Source of the DNA: Sphingomonas sp.
Lineage (GTDB): Bacteria > Pseudomonadota > Alphaproteobacteria > Sphingomonadales > Sphingomonadaceae
NCBI GenBank assembly: GCA_030824725.1
Contig: JAPJRE010000023.1
Location: 1-19,927, forward strand
Direction of reading: 5' to 3'
DNA: 19,927 bases
Part shown: positions 15,330 through 19,927 of the stretch, piece after piece
Numbering within the stretch: position 1 is the stretch's first letter
Layout of the letters: every line of letters starts with the position of its first letter
Notes under the pieces: generated by a model
Database searches by the model: none
What the model saw: the letters and a program-made list of their open reading frames with translations, nothing else
What the model was told of the DNA's origin: nothing
Program-made: the position numbers and the translations under genes

Positions 15330-16363
15330 GCGGGATCGAGGTCGTCGAGATCGCGCGCGGTGCCTTCCGCGCGCAGTTCCTCACGCTCGGCGCGACGCTG
15401 CACCGGCTGGAGGTGCCCGACCGGCACGGCCGCACGGCGAATGTCGTGCTCGGCTATGCCGATCTCGAGGACTATCGGCGCCAGCCGCCGCGCTATTACG
15501 GCGCGGTGGCGGGGCGCTATGCCAATCGCATCGCCGGCGGCCGGTTCGCGCTCGATGGCGAGACCTTCCAGCTGACTACCAACGAAGGCGGCAACAGCCT
15601 GCATTCGGGCCCGGACGGGTTCGATCGGCAGGTCTGGACGGTGGAAGCGCGGCGCGACGATGCCGTCACCTTTCGGCTGCAAACACCGCATGGCTGGAAC
15701 GGTTTCCCGGGCGACTTGGTCGCGCGGGTGGAATATGCGCTGGGGGAGGATGGGCTGGCGGTGCGCTTCACCGCGACCGCCGACCGGCCGACGATCGTCA
15801 ACCTGACGCAGCACGCCTATTTCAACCTGGCCGGGGAGGGTAGCGGCGCGACGGTGCTCGACCATCTGCTGCAGATTCCGGCAAGCGCGATCACGCCGGT
15901 GAACGACGAACTGATCCCCACCGGCGCGCTGGCACCGGTAGAGGGCGGCCCGTTCGATTTCCGCAGCCCCAAGCCGATCGGACGCGACATCGATGCGGCC
16001 GATGCCCAGCTCGCGCTGGGGCAGGGCTATGACCATAATTTCGTGCTCGACGGACCCGCCGGGTTCGAGCGCCGCATCGCGACACTGTTCGATCCGCTAT
16101 CGGGTCGCGTCCTCGACGTGCATTCGACCGAGCCGGGCGTGCAGTTCTATTCGGGCAACCACCTCGCCGATGGGGCACCGGGCACCGGCGGTGGCGTCTA
16201 TGCGAGGCGCGGCGGGCTCTGCCTGGAGCCGCAGAAGTTTCCCGACAGCCCCAACCAGCCGAGCTTCCCCTCGGCGCGGGTGGAAGCGGGCGAGACCTAC
16301 CGGCACAGCATGGCGTTCCGGTTCCGCACGGCTGGGGATGCGGACGAGGCGTTTGAGGACTGA
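15326..16363 (+). CDS. galM: Aldose 1-epimerase (mutarotase)
   Basis: A 345-residue member of the GalM family, which interconverts alpha and beta anomers of aldoses. Catalytic and binding residues are visible: N90-H93 in GGNSLHSG, H163 in TQHAYFNL, D236 in GYDHNF, and the base E301 in LEPQKFPDSPNQP. There is no signal peptide, so it acts in the cytosol. The ATG overlaps the GH3 stop codon as ATGA, showing translational coupling; an earlier in-frame codon at 15191 lies inside the GH3 gene and is rejected. The role fits converting beta-glucose released by the GH3 enzyme to the form used by the kinase or downstream pathway. Confidence 0.92.
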   Translation: MSGIEVVEIARGAFRAQFLTLGATLHRLEVPDRHGRTANVVLGYADLEDYRRQPPRYYGAVAGRYANRIAGGRFALDGETFQLTTNEGGNSLHSGPDGFDRQVWTVEARRDDAVTFRLQTPHGWNGFPGDLVARVEYALGEDGLAVRFTATADRPTIVNLTQHAYFNLAGEGSGATVLDHLLQIPASAITPVNDELIPTGALAPVEGGPFDFRSPKPIGRDIDAADAQLALGQGYDHNFVLDGPAGFERRIATLFDPLSGRVLDVHSTEPGVQFYSGNHLADGAPGTGGGVYARRGGLCLEPQKFPDSPNQPSFPSARVEAGETYRHSMAFRFRTAGDADEAFED

Positions 16364-16366
16364 GCT

Positions 16367-16404
16367 ACCATTAGCCCCACCTCCAAGGAGGAAGGGCTAA
16401 TGGT
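16367..16404 (+). promoter_or_regulatory. Inverted repeat enclosing the Shine-Dalgarno sequence and start codon
   Basis: ACCATTAGCCC (16367-16377) is perfectly complementary to GGGCTAATGGT (16394-16404). The interior contains CCTCC-aa-GGAGG (16380-16391), which can extend the stem after a short mismatch. The downstream gene's AAGGAGG (16385-16391) and its ATG (16400-16402) both lie within the structure, so folding would hide both from the ribosome. The hairpin starts four bases after the epimerase stop and could alternatively mark the end of that transcript, though no T-run follows. Confidence 0.6.
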
Positions 16405-16792
16405 TGTTCGTTCCACTCGTCCACGATACAGCGCCCGCATGGCAAAAGCGGATCGCCTGGAACGGCTCGACCATCGGCGCATCGAGCTCGAGGCGGAGTA
16501 TCGCGCGGCGCTGGTCGAGGCGCTGGAGCGTACCGCGGCGGGCAAATGGGGCCTGTTCGACCACCAGAAGGACCGCCACGCCCGCGCGGCGATCCGTCCG
16601 ACGCTCGATCATCTCGCCGAGCTGGGCGAGGAAATCGACGCCGCGCGCGATCGGCTTGCGCTGCCGCCCTTCGCGCTCCAGCAGGAGTTCCTTGCCGCGC
16701 GGGGGCCAGTCGGCCCCTCGGCGGTGGGCGAGCCCAGGCAGGCGCAGGCCTGGCTCGCGCGTCTGGCGGCAGAGGATCCCGCAGCCGATTGA
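16400..16792 (+). CDS. Small charged protein of unknown function
   Basis: I do not recognise this 130-residue protein. It is rich in Arg, Glu and Ala, has no signal peptide or membrane segment, and looks mostly helical, with KADRLERLDHRRIELEAEYRAALVEAL at the front and a second helical stretch near 60-90 (LDHLAELGEEIDAARDRLAL). The ATG at 16400 has a perfect AAGGAGG eight bases upstream. A second ATG at 16439 would remove 13 residues and start at MAKADRLERLD, which may be the conserved N-terminus, but it has no ribosome binding site. The start region lies inside a hairpin. The gene ends eight bases before the convergent small membrane protein gene. Confidence 0.72.
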   Translation: MVVRSTRPRYSARMAKADRLERLDHRRIELEAEYRAALVEALERTAAGKWGLFDHQKDRHARAAIRPTLDHLAELGEEIDAARDRLALPPFALQQEFLAARGPVGPSAVGEPRQAQAWLARLAAEDPAAD

Positions 16793-16800
16793 CGCGCGGG

Positions 16801-16953
16801 TTATTCGATCTCTTCGGGGGCTTCGGAGGCGCGGCGCGCTTCCTCTTCCTTCTTCTTCTTGCCCTGATCGTAATGCCACTTGATGGCGAAGAACATGCCC
16901 GTGCCGAATACGGCGAGCTTGAACGTGCCCAGCAGAATCGGAACCCAAATCAT
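16801..16953 (-). CDS. 50-residue single-pass membrane protein
   Basis: A short open frame with an N-terminal hydrophobic segment (residues 2-25, IWVPILLGTFKLAVFGTGMF) followed by a highly charged tail with a KKKKEEE run. ATG is at 16951-16953, preceded by AGGTGAT about five bases upstream on the minus strand, which supports translation. The layout (membrane helix, cytoplasmic charged tail) resembles small inner-membrane subunits or regulators, but I do not recognise the family. It lies downstream of the TonB-like gene on the same strand, 167 bases away, and is convergent with the charged small protein gene. Confidence 0.7.
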   Translation of the reverse strand: MIWVPILLGTFKLAVFGTGMFFAIKWHYDQGKKKKEEEARRASEAPEEIE

Positions 16954-17120
16954 CGTTATCACCTGACCTGTGCTGTGCCGGCGTCCACCGCGCAGGCTCT
17001 AGCGGCAACGCTTTCGCACATATCAACTATCAACGGCAAACAAAACCCATACGATGTGCCGTATGCATCCGTACAATCGCGGATTTGGGAGCGACAGGTG
17101 CGCGCCGCAAGAGGCAAGGG

Positions 17121-17936
17121 TCAGTCGGCGTCGCCGCCGTCGCCGCCCCCTGCACGCTGCGAATAGGTGATGCGGATCCGCACCCAGCTGCCGACCAGCA
17201 ACCGGCTGTTCACCCGCGGCGCCTTCACCCGGAACTGGAAGGCCGCCTGGCGCACCGCGCCGGCATAGCCCGAGCCGCGCGGATATTCGCCGAGCTCCTG
17301 GCAATCGGTCACTTGGTAGCGTTCGATCGTGCGGCAGGCGACTTCGCCCCAGCCTTCGCGGCCCAGCGCGCGCTGTGGCAGATAGGGGGAGAGCTGCGCG
17401 TTGGTAGGCCGGCGATACCAGTCGGCGGCGTAGAGCGTCTCGCCATGCGGGCCGGTGCCGGCGCGGGGCGTATCGTCGGCGCCGCTGCCGCCGCCCGCGT
17501 CGGCGGTCTGGCTGTTGCCCTGGTCGCCCGACTGCGCGGCGGGCGCCTTGGCGATGTCCGACGCTGCATAGTCCCGCCGGCTCATCACGATGAAGCTCGG
17601 CGGCTCGCTCGATACCGGGGGCGTTACCGGAGGTGGCGGAAGCGCGGCGGTGGGCGGGGTCGGCTGCTCTGCCTCGGCCTTTTCGCCGGCGCGCTTCTGC
17701 GCCTTTTTCGGCGCTTCGGCTGCGTCCTTCTCCGCGGGCGCCTTGTCGCCTTCGGACGCCTCGATCCCGAACACTACCGTCTTGGGCTTCTGCTTCGGCT
17801 CGACATGCGGCGCCATCCACAGGAGCAGCAGTGCGATCAGCAGCTCGATCGCCAGCGCCAGCACAATCGCGACAGTCCGTCCGCGCAACGAAGCGCGCAG
17901 CCGGCGCACGGGCGAGGCGGACGTGGTGGACAGCAT
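17121..17936 (-). CDS. TonB-like energy-transducer family protein
   Basis: A 271-residue protein with a cytoplasmic Arg-rich start, one membrane helix (about 21-41), a long Lys/Glu/Ala/Pro-rich periplasmic spacer (about 45-115, with PPTAALPPPPVTPP), and a C-terminal domain. That domain contains RPTNAQLSPYLP, GWGEVACRTIERYQVTDCQELGE and FQFRVKAPRVNSR. The overall layout is that of TonB, which couples the ExbB/ExbD proton channel to outer-membrane receptors, but the classical YP motif of TonB is weak here and two cysteines are present. It may energise receptors such as the one at 4461-6857 or serve another envelope role. No Shine-Dalgarno sequence is evident before the ATG, so the start is moderately secure. 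Confidence 0.75.
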   Translation of the reverse strand: MLSTTSASPVRRLRASLRGRTVAIVLALAIELLIALLLLWMAPHVEPKQKPKTVVFGIEASEGDKAPAEKDAAEAPKKAQKRAGEKAEAEQPTPPTAALPPPPVTPPVSSEPPSFIVMSRRDYAASDIAKAPAAQSGDQGNSQTADAGGGSGADDTPRAGTGPHGETLYAADWYRRPTNAQLSPYLPQRALGREGWGEVACRTIERYQVTDCQELGEYPRGSGYAGAVRQAAFQFRVKAPRVNSRLLVGSWVRIRITYSQRAGGGDGGDAD

Positions 17937-18085
17937 GGCGCGCGGGACACTCAGGAAGGGACGACTCCGGGGAATCCGGGCTCGCCGAAGCGGTCGCTAT
18001 ACACCTTGGCCGTGGCGGCGGGAGTGGGGCGAAAGCATGTCGGCATTCCGCATTCCCGCCGCCATTGTAACGGCCCTTGCAACAG

Positions 18086-18907
<822 letters not shown>

Positions 18908-18908
18908 G

Positions 18909-19571
18909 TCAGCTCTCCAAGATGCTGTGGAGCCAGGCTCCGAGATCGGTGATGGTGTAGTCGATGAAGCTGCGGTCGGCGTCGGGCGCCTGCTCCGAGC
19001 CATTGTCGATCCAGACGGTGGTCATGCCGATCGCCTTGGCCGGCCCCAGGTTGCGCGCCATGTCCTCGACGAACAGCGACGCGTGGGGATCGAGGCCATA
19101 GGCGTCGCACAGACCCTGATAGGCGGCGGGCTCGGGCTTGGGGCGGTAGCTGGTGGCGTGGATGTCGTGGATCGCCTCGAAGGTCTCGCCCAGGCCCAGC
19201 CGGTCTAGCACCTTCTGCGCATAGGGCGCGTCGCCGTTGGTGAAGATCAGCTTGCGGCCGGGCAGGCGGGCGAGCGCCTCCACCAGCGCCTCGTTGGCTT
19301 CCAGCACGCTCATGTCCACGTCGTGGACATAATCCAGGTAGTCGTGCGGATCGGTGCCATGTTCCTCGATCAGGCCGTACAGCGTCGCGCCGTGCGCGTG
19401 GAAATAGGCCTTCTGCACCTTGTGCGCCTCTTCGGGCGAACAATGGAGCAGGCGCTGGACATACTCCCCGATCCGCGCGTCGATCATCGCGAACAGATTG
19501 GCGCTCGCCGGATAGAGCGTGTTGTCCAGATCGAAGATCCAGTTACGGACATGTGAGAGCGAGGCGAGCAT
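18909..19571 (-). CDS. HAD-family pyrimidine 5'-nucleotidase-like hydrolase
   Basis: A 220-residue HAD phosphatase. Motif I is DLDNT (14-18) with nucleophile D14 and acid/base D16. Motif II is T111 in IFTNGD, motif III K145 in RPKPEP, and motif IV E169-D170 in FVEDMARN. The alpha-helical cap lies between about 20 and 100. The sequence style (WIFDLDNTLYPAS, CSPEEAHKVQKAYF) is that of the pyrimidine 5'-nucleotidase/SDT1 group, which dephosphorylates nucleotides such as UMP or phosphorylated metabolites. It is one base upstream of dapD on the same strand; a metabolic link to diaminopimelate synthesis is not obvious. The ATG at 19571 leaves a short intergenic region shared with the divergent lipoprotein gene. 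Confidence 0.9.
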   Translation of the reverse strand: MLASLSHVRNWIFDLDNTLYPASANLFAMIDARIGEYVQRLLHCSPEEAHKVQKAYFHAHGATLYGLIEEHGTDPHDYLDYVHDVDMSVLEANEALVEALARLPGRKLIFTNGDAPYAQKVLDRLGLGETFEAIHDIHATSYRPKPEPAAYQGLCDAYGLDPHASLFVEDMARNLGPAKAIGMTTVWIDNGSEQAPDADRSFIDYTITDLGAWLHSILES

Positions 19572-19710
19572 TGCCGGGGCGTGTAGGAGGTGCCCATCGC
19601 CGCCGCAAGCGCCGAGCGCGCGGCCACGCTTCGGAACGCCCGCGCCCTCTGGTAAACTCTACCGCAACCACTTTGGCTTAGGTGGACTCGCTCTTCGTTG
19701 AGGGTTCGAT

Positions 19711-19927
19711 ATGCGAGTGGCGTTGCGCATGGGTTGGTTGCAGACGGCTGCGCTGGGCGGTCTGGTCGCGCTCGGCGCCTGCAGTGGCGGCGGCGGTGGC
19801 GGTGGCGTTTCCACCACGCCCGCACCGGGCCAGGTCCCTTCGCCGACACCCACCCCGGCACCAACGCCTACGCCTACGCCAGCACCGACGCCGGCGCCAA
19901 CACCAGCGCCGACACCCACACCCACAC
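19711..19927 (+). CDS. Lipoprotein with poly-Gly and Thr/Ala-Pro linker (N-terminal part only)
   Basis: Only the first 72 codons lie in the window. The protein begins with a short basic segment and a hydrophobic stretch, then a lipobox LGAC with Cys24 as the lipidation site. Ser follows the Cys, so sorting to the outer membrane is expected. A run of seven Gly (26-32) and a long TP/AP/SP-rich linker come next, still continuing at the window edge. Such linkers tether a folded domain beyond the membrane surface. The functional domain is not visible, so no function can be given. GAGGG lies about six bases before ATG. A second ATG at 19729 is possible but would shorten the signal peptide too much. 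Confidence 0.75.
   Translation, partial: MRVALRMGWLQTAALGGLVALGACSGGGGGGGVSTTPAPGQVPSPTPTPAPTPTPTPAPTPAPTPAPTPTPT

Noticed and set aside
17048..17065. Inverted repeat CATACG-atgtgc-CGTATG upstream of the 50-residue gene
   Set aside because: Six-base arms with a six-base loop are not rare, no promoter element aligns with them, and no function could be argued.
18064..18069. TACAAT -10-like box on the minus strand before the TonB-like gene
   Set aside because: No acceptable -35 hexamer lies 16-18 bases upstream, so I did not list a promoter.
19659..19925. Minus-strand frame encoding a Gly-Val-Ala repeat protein
   Set aside because: It is the reverse complement of the Thr/Ala-Pro repeat of the lipoprotein gene, which has a signal peptide, lipobox and ribosome binding site on the plus strand.

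Overview
The window is high-GC DNA with tightly packed, often overlapping genes, GTG/TTG starts and strong purine-rich ribosome binding sites. The gene content (a FecI/FecR/TonB-receptor cassette, a TonB-like protein with a Cys-containing C-terminus, a ROK-regulated glycosidase cluster, DapD next to a pyrimidine-nucleotidase-like HAD protein) suggests an alphaproteobacterium of the Sphingomonadales, most likely Sphingomonas or a close relative. This is inferred from protein style and gene order; no rRNA or other marker is present. I see no tRNA, rRNA, insertion sequence, CRISPR array or integrase.

Left part (1-6857). A glutaminyl-peptide cyclotransferase lies on the minus strand, followed by about 440 bases without a convincing gene. 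Five plus-strand genes then run almost without gaps: a GT2 glycosyltransferase, a YdjC/ChbG-type carbohydrate deacetylase (TTG start inside the previous gene), an ECF sigma factor of the FecI type, a FecR anti-sigma factor, and a TonB-dependent receptor with an N-terminal STN signalling domain. The last three form a classical cell-surface signalling unit.

Middle part (6858-16363), a carbohydrate-utilisation locus. A secreted 1140-residue LamG-GH2 glycosidase on the minus strand is divergent from a ROK/NagC-type repressor. Plus-strand genes follow for a ROK sugar kinase of the zinc-containing fructokinase/mannokinase type, a secreted GH3 exo-beta-glucosidase, and an aldose 1-epimerase whose start overlaps the GH3 stop (ATGA). 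The set suits periplasmic trimming of a beta-linked oligosaccharide (glucomannan-like or glucosaminide-containing), anomer conversion and phosphorylation. No inner-membrane transporter or endo-acting depolymerase is present. Two control elements stand out: a palindrome over a possible -10 box upstream of the kinase, and a 16-codon leader ORF with an excellent ribosome binding site whose stop overlaps the kinase start (TGATG).

Right part (16364-19927). A small charged protein of unknown function begins inside a perfect 11-bp inverted repeat that encloses both its Shine-Dalgarno sequence and its start codon. It is convergent with a previously unlisted 50-residue membrane protein. Further minus-strand genes encode a TonB-like protein, DapD (lysine/diaminopimelate synthesis) and a HAD phosphatase one base upstream of dapD. 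The window ends inside a plus-strand lipoprotein gene with a poly-Gly tract and a Thr/Ala-Pro repeat linker.
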